DNA from: Bryobacterales bacterium
GTDB lineage: Bacteria > Acidobacteriota > Terriglobia > Bryobacterales > Bryobacteraceae
Assembly: GCA_003170295.1 (NCBI GenBank)
Contig: PNAJ01000061.1
Location: forward strand, 1 to 64,000
DNA length: 64,000 nucleotides
Reading direction: 5' to 3'
In this document: piece by piece, positions 18,680 to 26,573 of the stretch
Position numbering within the stretch: position 1 is the stretch's first letter
Layout of the letters: every line of letters starts with the position of its first letter
Notes under the pieces: generated by a model
The model's input: the letters and a program-made list of their open reading frames with translations, nothing else
Database searches by the model: none
Told to the model about the DNA's origin: nothing
Program-made: the position numbers and the translations under genes

Positions 18680-20080
18680 ATGACCACCTTCGGAATCATC
18701 ATCGGCAACCGAGGTTTCTTCCCTGCCGCCCTAGCCCGCGACGGCCGCGTAGAAATCCTCCGCATTCTCTCTTCGCTCGGCTATGGAGCCATTTGCCTGA
18801 CCCCCGAGCAAACAAAGTTCGGCGCCGTCGAAACGCTATCCGACGCTCGCAAATGCGCAGACCTCTTCAAAGTCCACAGAGACGAAATTGACGGCATCCT
18901 CGTCGCACTCCCAAACTTCGGCGATGAGCGAGCAATCGCCAATACCCTAAGATTCGCCGGCCTCGACGTGCCAGTGCTCTTGCAAGCTTTCCCCGACGAT
19001 CCCCAAAAAATGCTGATGGGCGCCCGCCGCGACAGCTTCTGCGGAAAAATATCCGCGTGCAATAACCTGTGGCAATACGGCATCAAATACTCGCTGACCA
19101 AACAGCACACCACCTCCCCCGATTCCGAGGAATTCCGAGCCGACCTGGCCAACTTTGCCGCAACCTGCCGAGTAGTGAAAGGACTAAAAACTCCCCGCGT
19201 AGGCGCGCTGGGCGCAAGACCCGCCGCATTTAACACCGTCCGCTTCAGCGAAAAGCTGATGGAGCACGCGGGCATCACAGTAGAGACGTTAGACCTCAGC
19301 GAAGTCTTCGGCCGCATCCACCGCATGGCCGACGACGATGCGCGCGTCAAAGAAAAACTGGCCAACATCGGCAAGTACGTAGACGGAGGCTCGACGCCCG
19401 CGGCTTCTCTTCTAAAAATGTCCAAGTTCGGCGTAGTAATCGATGAATGGATGCGCGACAACGAACTAGCCGGCACATCGGTCCAATGCTGGACCGCCAT
19501 GCAGGAATTCTTCGGCGTAGTCCCCTGCACCATCATGAGCATGATGTCGAACAACCTGCTCCCCAGCGCGTGCGAAACCGATATGGTCGGTATGATCGGC
19601 ATGTACGCATTGCAGCTAGCGTCCGAGACGCCCAGCGCGATAGTCGATTGGAACAACAACTTCGGCGACGATCCCGATAAAAGCGTGATCTTCCACTGCT
19701 CCAACCTGCCCAAACATTTCTTCGAAAACGTGCGCATGGATTTTCAAGAAATCATCGCCGGCAGCGTTGGAAAGGAAAACACCTTCGGCACAATAGTCGG
19801 CAAAATGAAATCCGGCCCGCTAACCTTCTGCCGAGTCTCTACGGATGATCTCAACGGAAAAATGCGAGCCTACGTAGGCGAAGGCGAAATCACCAGCGAC
19901 AAACTAAACAGCTTCGGAGGCTACGGCGTAGTAAAAATCCCCGGCCTGCAAAGACTACTCCACTACATCTGCCGCAACGGCTACGAACATCACGTGGCAG
20001 TAAACATCAGCAGCTATGGCCCAGCGGTAGCCGAAGCCTTGGCAGTCTACAAAAACTGGGAAGTCCACCACCACGTCTAA
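18680..20080 (+). CDS. L-fucose/L-arabinose isomerase-family protein
   Basis: A 466-residue member of the FucI/AraA fold family. A conserved core reads SVQCWTAMQEFFGVVPC, followed by NNLLPSACETDMVGM. The glutamate near 299, a histidine in VIFHCSN near 339 and histidines in GYEHHVAV near 437 are plausible metal or substrate ligands by analogy with fucose isomerase. As the last gene of the arabinose operon it probably isomerises L-arabinose to L-ribulose. It is not a canonical AraA, and the exact sugar is inferred. Codon choice is visibly richer in CTA/GTA codons than in its neighbours. Confidence 0.78.
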   Translation: MTTFGIIIGNRGFFPAALARDGRVEILRILSSLGYGAICLTPEQTKFGAVETLSDARKCADLFKVHRDEIDGILVALPNFGDERAIANTLRFAGLDVPVLLQAFPDDPQKMLMGARRDSFCGKISACNNLWQYGIKYSLTKQHTTSPDSEEFRADLANFAATCRVVKGLKTPRVGALGARPAAFNTVRFSEKLMEHAGITVETLDLSEVFGRIHRMADDDARVKEKLANIGKYVDGGSTPAASLLKMSKFGVVIDEWMRDNELAGTSVQCWTAMQEFFGVVPCTIMSMMSNNLLPSACETDMVGMIGMYALQLASETPSAIVDWNNNFGDDPDKSVIFHCSNLPKHFFENVRMDFQEIIAGSVGKENTFGTIVGKMKSGPLTFCRVSTDDLNGKMRAYVGEGEITSDKLNSFGGYGVVKIPGLQRLLHYICRNGYEHHVAVNISSYGPAVAEALAVYKNWEVHHHV

Positions 20081-20104
20081 GCAACCTGCGCCACACAAAC
20101 ACTG

Positions 20105-20701
20105 TTATTGGGATAGGCGGCCTAGAATATTTGCTACGTATTTTTGAGTTTCCGGGATCTGAGGGATGCCACCGGCTCTATCCACTGTTCCGGCGCCGGC
20201 GTTGTAGGCGCTGAGGGCCAGCGACAGGTCGCCGTGGAAGCGGTCGAGGAGCTGCTTCAGGAGCTTGGTGCCTGCATCGAGGCTCGCGATGGGGTTGAAG
20301 GGGTCGATCACCTGGAACTGGTTTTGCGTGGAGGGCATCAGCTGCATCAATCCCTCGGCACCTTTCGGGGAGACGACGCAGGGGCGGAAACCGGACTCCT
20401 GACGGGCTACTTCGCGTACGACCGATGGCTCGACGCCGTTCTTGTTCGCGGCGCTGTCAATCATGATGGATAATTGCGGCTGTGCGATCGGCTCGCAAAG
20501 CGGTTTGAACATGATGGATTCGTTCTCTACCGGCGCGGACGCGGTACCGGGGGTCCAGGGAATTATGACTGCGCCCGCGGTCCGGGCTTGTTTTTGAACT
20601 GAGGCGCGCTGTTTATCAAGCGACGATTGCATGGCTGCGCGTGCGCGGTCGCCTTGGGACTGGGTATCTTGCATCAGGAAGAGAGCGAGCCACAGTGTCA
20701 C
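20105..20701 (-). CDS. Lytic transglycosylase (SLT domain)
   Basis: A 198-residue peptidoglycan-cleaving enzyme. The catalytic glutamate is Glu102 in ARQESGFRP. It is followed by SPKGAEGLMQLMPST and the LALSAYNAGAGTVDR motif, as in SLT transglycosylases. The N-terminus (MTLWLALFLMQ) is a short hydrophobic leader, so it is probably exported. Residues 15-75 form a non-conserved linker. It is transcribed alone, converging with the isomerase gene and diverging from the MFS gene at 20769. Confidence 0.87.
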   Translation of the reverse strand: MTLWLALFLMQDTQSQGDRARAAMQSSLDKQRASVQKQARTAGAVIIPWTPGTASAPVENESIMFKPLCEPIAQPQLSIMIDSAANKNGVEPSVVREVARQESGFRPCVVSPKGAEGLMQLMPSTQNQFQVIDPFNPIASLDAGTKLLKQLLDRFHGDLSLALSAYNAGAGTVDRAGGIPQIPETQKYVANILGRLSQ

Positions 20702-20768
20702 ATTCTTCTTATCGGCACCGGACGGCTGGGCCGAGAGTAAGATAAACCTGACATAATCATTAGCTTAG

Positions 20769-21980
20769 ATGCGCTGGTGGATACTCGCTCTTCTCTTTCT
20801 CGCTACCTTAATTAACTATATGGATCGCACGATTTTCGCGGTCCTGATTCCCGTGATGCGGCCGGAGCTGCATATCGACGAGCGAGTCTATGGCTATTTG
20901 ACGGGCGGGTTCCTGGCGGCGTATACGGTCGGCTACTTGATCATGGGCCGGGTGGTGGATCAACTGGGCACGAAGGCAGGTTTGGGTGTAGCGGCGGGGG
21001 CTTGGTCGATCGCGGCGGGGTTGCATGCGACTGCTGGGAGCGCGCTGCAGCTCGGGGGATACCGGGGGTTGCTGGGATTCGCTGAGGCAGGCAATTTTCC
21101 GGCAGCGATTAAGGCGGTGGCGGAGTGGTTTCCGGCGGAACAGAGGGCGCTCGCCACGGGACTTTTCAATTCGGGGTCGAATCTGGCGCAGGTGGTGGGG
21201 CCTCCGGTTTTCGTCAGGCTGGAGCATGCGTTGGGGTGGCGGACTTGCTTCCTTCTTACTGCGTCGCTGGGTGGGCTGTGGCTGCTGTTGTGGTGGACGA
21301 CGTATCGGACGCCCGCCAAGGTCGAGGTGGAAGAGAAGGTCGTCAAAGTCTCGTATAAAGAGGCAGTGAAGTTTAAGCAGACGTGGGGTTTTGCCATCGC
21401 GAAATTTCTCACGGATTCGGCGTGGTGGTTCTATCTGTTCTGGCTGCCGCTGTGCCTTCACGACCAGCGTCACATGGAAGATCGGGACTACGCCCGGGCG
21501 CTCTCGATTATTTACTTCGTGGCATGTTTCGGCAGCATGGGCGGAGGGTGGCTTTCGGGATTTCTGATGGAGCGGGGCTGGTCGAAGAGCAAGGCTCGGA
21601 AGACGGCGATGTTTATTTGCGCGGCGGCGATGCCGATTGCGGCGTTGGGAGTGGTGGTGCCGAATTTAGCGCTGGCCATCGGGTTATTCAGTCTCGCGAC
21701 GTCGGCGCATCAGGGGTTCTCGGCGAACTTATTCACCACGACATCGGACGTGTTTCCGAAGAGCGCGCTGGGGAGCGTGAACGGAATCGGCGGATGTATG
21801 GGCGGGCTCGGGGGCGTGATTTTTTCGGCGATTGTGCCGGGGTATTTGGTCAAGTTTATCGGGTACACGCCGCTGTTTCTGATGATGAGTAGTTTTTATT
21901 TGATTGCGCTGCTGGTGGTGCATAAGTTGATGGGGGATCTGCAGCCGATTCGTGCGGGAGTCGAGGCTCCGGCTGTGTAG
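20769..21980 (+). CDS. MFS transporter, anion/hexuronate type
   Basis: A 403-residue major-facilitator protein with about 12 membrane helices. The start (RWWILALLFLATLINYMDRTIFAV) and the NYMDR motif are typical of the ACS family (ExuT/GudP-like transporters). The conserved loop GFAEAGNFPAAIKAVAEWFP is also typical of that family. It probably moves an organic anion such as a hexuronate with protons. There is no partner gene next to it to fix the substrate. It converges on the asparaginase gene across a hairpin-rich gap. Confidence 0.85.
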   Translation: MRWWILALLFLATLINYMDRTIFAVLIPVMRPELHIDERVYGYLTGGFLAAYTVGYLIMGRVVDQLGTKAGLGVAAGAWSIAAGLHATAGSALQLGGYRGLLGFAEAGNFPAAIKAVAEWFPAEQRALATGLFNSGSNLAQVVGPPVFVRLEHALGWRTCFLLTASLGGLWLLLWWTTYRTPAKVEVEEKVVKVSYKEAVKFKQTWGFAIAKFLTDSAWWFYLFWLPLCLHDQRHMEDRDYARALSIIYFVACFGSMGGGWLSGFLMERGWSKSKARKTAMFICAAAMPIAALGVVVPNLALAIGLFSLATSAHQGFSANLFTTTSDVFPKSALGSVNGIGGCMGGLGGVIFSAIVPGYLVKFIGYTPLFLMMSSFYLIALLVVHKLMGDLQPIRAGVEAPAV

Positions 21981-22024
21981 AAGAATTCCTTGCGGGCAAG
22001 CGGCAGGATGAAATCCAGCGAAAA

Positions 22025-22114
22025 GGCCGATTGCCAATCGGCCGCAGGCTGCCAGCCTGCACCACAACGCCGGACATCGACACGAATGTCGATGCGGCAC
22101 GCCTGGAGGCGTGC
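22025..22114. repeat. Four consecutive palindromes in a convergent gap
   Basis: The 164-base gap between convergent genes contains four hairpins in a row: 22025-22043 (GGCCGATTGCCAATCGGCC), 22044-22060 (GCAGGCTGCCAGCCTGC), 22075-22094 (CATCGACACGAATGTCGATG) and 22097-22114 (GCACGCCTGGAGGCGTGC). Related units occur at 1-20 and around 57169-57200, so this is a dispersed composite repeat. It may end transcription from both sides or act as a REP-like element. Confidence 0.85.
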
Positions 22115-22144
22115 GCCGCAGCTCTTAGCAAGTGGTTTGGAGGT

Positions 22145-23203
22145 CTAGCGTTCTAGGAGCCAAGGGAGTTTTTCGAGGCGGCTGAGGCCTCCGTCGTTTA
22201 CCGCGATGGAGGCGCCTTTCCATAAGCCGGCGCCAGCGAATACGCCGTCGTTGCGCAGCGCGTAGAAGTTGATATCGACCTTCGTGAGGCGGTCCTTATC
22301 GTTGTCAAAGTTGCGGGCGACCCGCTTACATGCGTCCAGGCACGCGTCTTTCGGGGACATGCCGTGGCGCATATTTTCAATGATGGTGTGGGCGCCGCAG
22401 ATGCGGATGTTTTCTTCGCCTCGGCCAGTGGATCCCGCGCCGCCAACTTCCTGATCGACGTAGAGGCCTGCGCCGATGATCGGCGAATCGCCTACGCGGC
22501 CGGGGATTTTCCAGGCCATGCCGCTGGTGGTGGTGACGCCGGACATCTCGCCTTTGGTATTCAGCGCGACGCAATTTATGGTTCCGGTAAGAGGACGCGC
22601 GGCCACTTCCTGCGCCCATGCGATGGTGTCATCATCGGCATGAGGAAACAGGCGTTTCAGCTCCAGTGCATTTTTTTTGGCGGGCGGCGCGTCGATGCCG
22701 GGACCCCAGAAGGTGTGTAGAGACTGTTTCCAGGCGAACCATGCCAGGCGCGTTTTTTCGGTCATGAGGTCTTCTTCCGGGAAGCCGCAGGCGCGCGCAA
22801 ACCGGCCGGCGCCGTCGCCCACGAGCATACAGTGATCAGTCTGCTCCATCACTAGCTTGGCGATTTTCGACGGCGTTTTGCAACCGCGGATCGCGGCGAC
22901 CGATCCGCAGCTGCGGGAGGGTCCGTGCATTACGCTCGCGTCGAGCTCGACCACGCCTTCTTCGTTCGGCAGGCCGCCGTAGCCGACGGAATTATCTTCG
23001 GGATCTTCTTCGACTATATTGACGCCGGCGATGACCGCGTCTAGAGTGTCAGTACCTTTGTTCAGCAACTCCATGGCACGCTGGCAAGCACGAAGACCGT
23101 TGGCGCTGGCTATGACGACGTTCTTTGGAGCGGCGGCGCGGGCCTGGCCTGCGGCTACGGCGAGGGCGGCTCCGGTTGAGAATAAATCACGGCGGCTGAT
23201 CAT
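22145..23203 (-). CDS. Tat-exported N4-glycosylasparaginase / isoaspartyl peptidase-like Ntn hydrolase
   Basis: A 352-residue Ntn hydrolase of the aspartylglucosaminidase/asparaginase 2 family. The leader SRRDLFSTGAALAVAAGQA is a Tat signal. The family motif NSVGYGGLPNEEGVVELDAS is present. Self-cleavage is expected before Thr208 in LTGTINCVAL, exposing it as the nucleophile. The GVTTTSG and GDSPIIGAGLYVD segments form the rest of the active site. It would hydrolyse an amide at asparagine outside the cytoplasm, from glycoasparagine or isoaspartyl peptides. It diverges from the small gene at 23222. Confidence 0.87.
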   Translation of the reverse strand: MISRRDLFSTGAALAVAAGQARAAAPKNVVIASANGLRACQRAMELLNKGTDTLDAVIAGVNIVEEDPEDNSVGYGGLPNEEGVVELDASVMHGPSRSCGSVAAIRGCKTPSKIAKLVMEQTDHCMLVGDGAGRFARACGFPEEDLMTEKTRLAWFAWKQSLHTFWGPGIDAPPAKKNALELKRLFPHADDDTIAWAQEVAARPLTGTINCVALNTKGEMSGVTTTSGMAWKIPGRVGDSPIIGAGLYVDQEVGGAGSTGRGEENIRICGAHTIIENMRHGMSPKDACLDACKRVARNFDNDKDRLTKVDINFYALRNDGVFAGAGLWKGASIAVNDGGLSRLEKLPWLLER

Positions 23204-23221
23204 TCATACATAATAGATAGA

Positions 23222-23629
23222 ATGCTGCTGCGACGGGTGCTGCCGTATACTACAGCGGCGCTGGTTGCCGCGATGATTTATGCCGGTTGGACCATCTATT
23301 CGAGGTTGACGGAGAATCGGCGGGCCGAGGAAGAAGCGGCGGCGAGGAAACTCGAGTTCGACCAAAAAACTTTGAACATGATTGGATCCGATCTGAAAAT
23401 CACTAGCTTTTACGCGCCACCGGCGATTCACGCGGGGGAGAAAGCGCTGGTCTGCTACGGCGTCGCCAACGCAAAGCGCGTGCGCATCGAGCCCGACATT
23501 GAATCGATTACGCCATCGCTGGGACGGTGCATCGAAGCGGCGCCGCGCAAGACGACGGAGTTTACGCTGACGGCGGAAGACGGCGTGGGACACAGCGTTT
23601 CACAGACGATCGTGGTGAAGGTCCAGTAG
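23222..23629 (+). CDS. Membrane-anchored small protein with Ig-like domain
   Basis: A 135-residue protein with an N-terminal membrane anchor (RVLPYTTAALVAAMIYAGWT), a short charged helix (ENRRAEEEAAARK), then a beta-rich domain of about 80 residues. The latter (ITSFYAPPAIHAGEKALVCYG, ending VSQTIVVKV) looks Ig-like. No specific family is recognised. It abuts aroA: the aroA ATG directly follows its stop codon, so the two are co-transcribed. Confidence 0.7.
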   Translation: MLLRRVLPYTTAALVAAMIYAGWTIYSRLTENRRAEEEAAARKLEFDQKTLNMIGSDLKITSFYAPPAIHAGEKALVCYGVANAKRVRIEPDIESITPSLGRCIEAAPRKTTEFTLTAEDGVGHSVSQTIVVKVQ

Positions 23630-24901
23630 ATGCGCGAGACGATTTCTCCTGCAAAGAGTATTTCGGGCGTGATTACTGTGCCGGGTGACAAGTCGATTTC
23701 GCATCGGTACGGCATGCTGACCGCGATCGCGGAGGGCGAGAGCAAAATCGCGAATTATTCGACCGGCGCGGATTGCCAGTCGACGCTCGGGTGCATGGGA
23801 GCGCTGGGCGCGAGGATCGAGCGGCGCGACGGATTGGTCATCGTGCAGGGCGGCAAATTGACGGAGCCTGCGGGTGAGCTCGATGCAGGTAATTCCGGGT
23901 CGACAATCCGCATGTTGTCGGGTATTCTGGCGGCTCAGAAGTTTACTTCGCGAATCGGAGGGGATGAATCGCTCTCGAAGCGTCCGATGAAGCGGATCAT
24001 GCAGCCGCTGGCGGAGATGGGGGCGGAGATCGAGGCGACGGGGGGGCAATTTCCACCGCTCACGATTCACGGGCGGTATTTGCACGGCATCGACTACACG
24101 CTGCCGATGGCGAGCGCGCAGGTGAAGAGCTGCGTCCTGATCGCGGGGCTGTTCGCCGATGGGGACACGATTGTCCGCGAGCCGGTTCGGACGCGCGATC
24201 ACACGGAGATCGCATTGCAGGAGTTTGGCGCGGATATCGAAGTCGAGAAACGCGTAATCACGCTGCGGGCTGGGGCGAAGCTTACGGGTCGCGCACTGGT
24301 GGTGCCGGGGGATCTCAGCTCGGCGACGTTTTTCCTGGTGGCGGCGCTGATGATCAAGGAATCGAACCTGGTGATTCATGGAGTGGGATTGAATCCGACG
24401 CGGTCTGCGGTGCTCGATTTTCTGGTCGGGATGGGCGCGTCGATCAAGGTGCTGGATTTGCAGCAGAGCGGAGGGGAAGTGATCGGTGATCTGCGAGTGC
24501 GAGCGTCGCGAGTGACGGGAGGAGTGATCGAGGGCGCGCTGACGGCGGGGCTGATCGATGAGATTCCGGCGCTGGCGGTGCTGGGGGCGGCGAGCGAACA
24601 TGGATTGACAGTGCGCGACGCTGCGGAGCTGCGGGTCAAAGAAACGGATCGAATCGCGACGATCGAGATGAATCTGCGCCGCATGGGCGTGGAAATCGAA
24701 TCGACGCCCGACGGATTCCACGTGGCGGGCGGGCAACGATTTCATGCGGCGGAGGTCGATTCGTGCGGCGATCATCGCATCGCGATGGCGTTCGCGGTGG
24801 CCGCGCTGGCCGCCGATGGGCCGTGCGCAATCGACGGCGCAGAATCGGCGGGAGTGTCTTTCCCCGAATTCTTTAGTACACTTCGATTGATAGCTCGTTA
24901 A
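23630..24901 (+). CDS. aroA: 3-phosphoshikimate 1-carboxyvinyltransferase (EPSP synthase)
   Basis: A 423-residue enzyme of the shikimate pathway that joins shikimate 3-phosphate with phosphoenolpyruvate. Motifs: VPGDKSISHRYGML near residue 20, DAGNSGSTIRMLSG near 86, ALVVPGDLSSATFFLVAA near 223, and ELRVKETDRI near 335. Length is typical. It starts immediately after the small anchored protein and ends 12 bases before the histidine-kinase-like gene, an unusual neighbour for a biosynthetic enzyme. Confidence 0.96.
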   Translation: MRETISPAKSISGVITVPGDKSISHRYGMLTAIAEGESKIANYSTGADCQSTLGCMGALGARIERRDGLVIVQGGKLTEPAGELDAGNSGSTIRMLSGILAAQKFTSRIGGDESLSKRPMKRIMQPLAEMGAEIEATGGQFPPLTIHGRYLHGIDYTLPMASAQVKSCVLIAGLFADGDTIVREPVRTRDHTEIALQEFGADIEVEKRVITLRAGAKLTGRALVVPGDLSSATFFLVAALMIKESNLVIHGVGLNPTRSAVLDFLVGMGASIKVLDLQQSGGEVIGDLRVRASRVTGGVIEGALTAGLIDEIPALAVLGAASEHGLTVRDAAELRVKETDRIATIEMNLRRMGVEIESTPDGFHVAGGQRFHAAEVDSCGDHRIAMAFAVAALAADGPCAIDGAESAGVSFPEFFSTLRLIAR

Positions 24902-24913
24902 CTGGAGTTCCCC

Positions 24914-25642
24914 ATGAATCAGGCTACAGATCTCACTCTGCCATGCCTTGTACACGATTTGAATAACGTGTTTCAGACGCTGGTGGAGGTGGCGGACCTT
25001 CTCTCCTGCGATCCGCGCTGGGCTCCTGTATCGGCGGTGATTCTGCGTAGTATCGAACGGGGTAGGGGAATCACGGATAGCATGCAGCAGGCCGAGCAGG
25101 AATCCTCCGAGCAGTTAGCGGCACCGTTCGAGACGATCCTTGCCAACGCGATCGCTTTCGCCGAGGATTCGCTTATTGGCGGGCGAGGTCCTGAGATTCA
25201 TTTCGTTTGCGATGTCGAGCCGGGTATCGAGCTGCGGCGCACGTGGGCCTGGGAGCGCGTGTTGATTAATTTGTTTTCCAACGCCATGCGAGCGATGCCG
25301 GAGGGAGGCACGATCCACGTTTCGGCGCGAGCCCGCAATGACCGGGCGGAAATCGTGGTTCGGGACGAAGGAGACGGGATTCCCGCGGAGATTCTCGGCG
25401 ATTTGTTTCGTCCGCATGTTTCGACAAAAGTGCGGGGCGGCCTGGGATTGCACATCGTGGAAACCATCGTGAAGCAGGATGGCGGCGAAGTGCGGGCTTC
25501 CAATCGCGCCGATGGAAGGGGTGCGGAGTTCATTATCACGATTCCATCCATGAAACAGCCACCCATGAAACTGCCACCCATGAAACAGCCATCCGTGAAA
25601 CAGCCAGGCGAAAGGCAGTTGGCTCGTCCGGCGCATGCTTGA
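24914..25642 (+). CDS. Sensorless histidine-kinase-like ATPase
   Basis: A 242-residue soluble protein with a phospho-acceptor-like box VHDLNNVFQTLVEV near residue 14, an N box NLFSNAMRAMPEGG near 120, a G1 box DEGDGIPAEIL and a G2 box RGGLGLHIVETIV. There is no sensor or membrane segment, so the kinase core stands alone. The C-terminus ends in a four-copy five-residue repeat (MKQPP, MKLPP, MKQPS, VKQPG) and a basic tail. No response regulator is adjacent. It may take signals from a partner protein or serve as an ATPase or scaffold. Confidence 0.78.
   Translation: MNQATDLTLPCLVHDLNNVFQTLVEVADLLSCDPRWAPVSAVILRSIERGRGITDSMQQAEQESSEQLAAPFETILANAIAFAEDSLIGGRGPEIHFVCDVEPGIELRRTWAWERVLINLFSNAMRAMPEGGTIHVSARARNDRAEIVVRDEGDGIPAEILGDLFRPHVSTKVRGGLGLHIVETIVKQDGGEVRASNRADGRGAEFIITIPSMKQPPMKLPPMKQPSVKQPGERQLARPAHA
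25548..25607 (+). repeat. Four 15-bp tandem repeats inside the kinase-like gene
   Basis: Units at 25548-25562, 25563-25577, 25578-25592 and 25593-25607 follow the pattern CCATGAAACAGCCAC with one to four changes each. The unit is a multiple of three, so copy number changes keep the frame and alter only the length of the lysine/proline-rich tail. Confidence 0.85.
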
Positions 25643-25674
25643 ACGTTCTCGAGTCCCGCTACGTACATTAGAGT

Positions 25675-26499
25675 GTGCGGTTCCCGACCTTCCTTCTGAT
25701 CGCTGCCGCGGCATTCGCACAGGATGCGAATGAGATCATTCGCCGCTCGACGGAGCGCGATTTCGCCAATTTCGAGAGTCGTAAGAATTACACCTGTCAG
25801 GAGCGGACCGAAGTCCGGGAGTATAACGGCAAGGGCAAGCTTTCCAAGACCGAGGTCGAGACGAACGAGATTCTGATTCTCGACGGGCGTCCCTACGAAA
25901 AGCTCATCGCGCGGAACGACAAACCGTTATCTGAAAAGGACGCGGCGAAGGAACAGAAAAAGCTCGATAACGAGCTTGAGAAACGGCGGCGGCAGTCGGC
26001 GTCGGAGAAAGCGAAGCTCGAGAAAGAACGCGTCGAGGAGCAAAAATATCTGCGCGAGTTCACGGAGGCCTTCGATTTCCGCGTGCTGGGGGAGGAACCG
26101 GTCAGCGGCAAGCCGGCGTGGGTGCTCTCGGTAACGCCGAAGCCGGGGTATCGGGCGAAGGACTCGCTGGCCAAGATGTTCGCGAAAATGCGGGGTAAGG
26201 TTTGGATCGATAAGGGCGAGTATCACTGGGTGAAGGCGGAGGGTGAGGCGATCGATACGCTTTCCTTCGGATTGTTCTTATTCCGCGTGGCAAAAGGGGC
26301 AACCCTTAGTTTCGAGCAGACGCATGTGAACGGAGAAGTATGGTTGCCGTCGCGCATTTCCATCCGAGGCGAGGCCCGGTTGGCGATTCTAAAGAAGTTA
26401 CGGGCCGAGATCAATATCACTTATCGGGAATACCGGAAATTCCAGGCGGATTCGAAGATCGTCGCGGACACCCTAGAACCACCATCTAAGAAGAACTAA
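25675..26499 (+). CDS. Exported LolA/outer-membrane-lipoprotein-sorting-like protein
   Basis: A 274-residue exported protein. The GTG start gives a signal peptide (MRFPTFLLIAAAAFAQ). Residues 85-125 form a highly charged helix rich in Glu, Lys and Arg (KEQKKLDNELEKRRRQ) that may be a coiled coil. The remainder (DFRVLGEEPVSGKPAWVLSV, then MRGKVWIDKGEYHWVKAEGE) resembles the beta half-barrel of LolA/LolB-like proteins common in Acidobacteriota. A precise role is unknown. It lies between the kinase-like gene and the peptidoglycan amidase on the same strand. Confidence 0.65.
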   Translation: MRFPTFLLIAAAAFAQDANEIIRRSTERDFANFESRKNYTCQERTEVREYNGKGKLSKTEVETNEILILDGRPYEKLIARNDKPLSEKDAAKEQKKLDNELEKRRRQSASEKAKLEKERVEEQKYLREFTEAFDFRVLGEEPVSGKPAWVLSVTPKPGYRAKDSLAKMFAKMRGKVWIDKGEYHWVKAEGEAIDTLSFGLFLFRVAKGATLSFEQTHVNGEVWLPSRISIRGEARLAILKKLRAEINITYREYRKFQADSKIVADTLEPPSKKN

Positions 26500-26573
26500 G
26501 GTTTTCCCCTTGCTCGGCCGATTCTTAGCACTGGAGAGGTTTCCTTCTGGGAACGCACTCCTTACTAAGGACG

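Noticed and set aside
22021..22120. CRISPR-like array
   Set aside because: The units are four different palindromes, not one direct repeat with regular spacers.
23600..24955. 451-codon reverse open frame over aroA
   Set aside because: Antisense to a complete aroA; Arg/His-rich with no recognisable domain.
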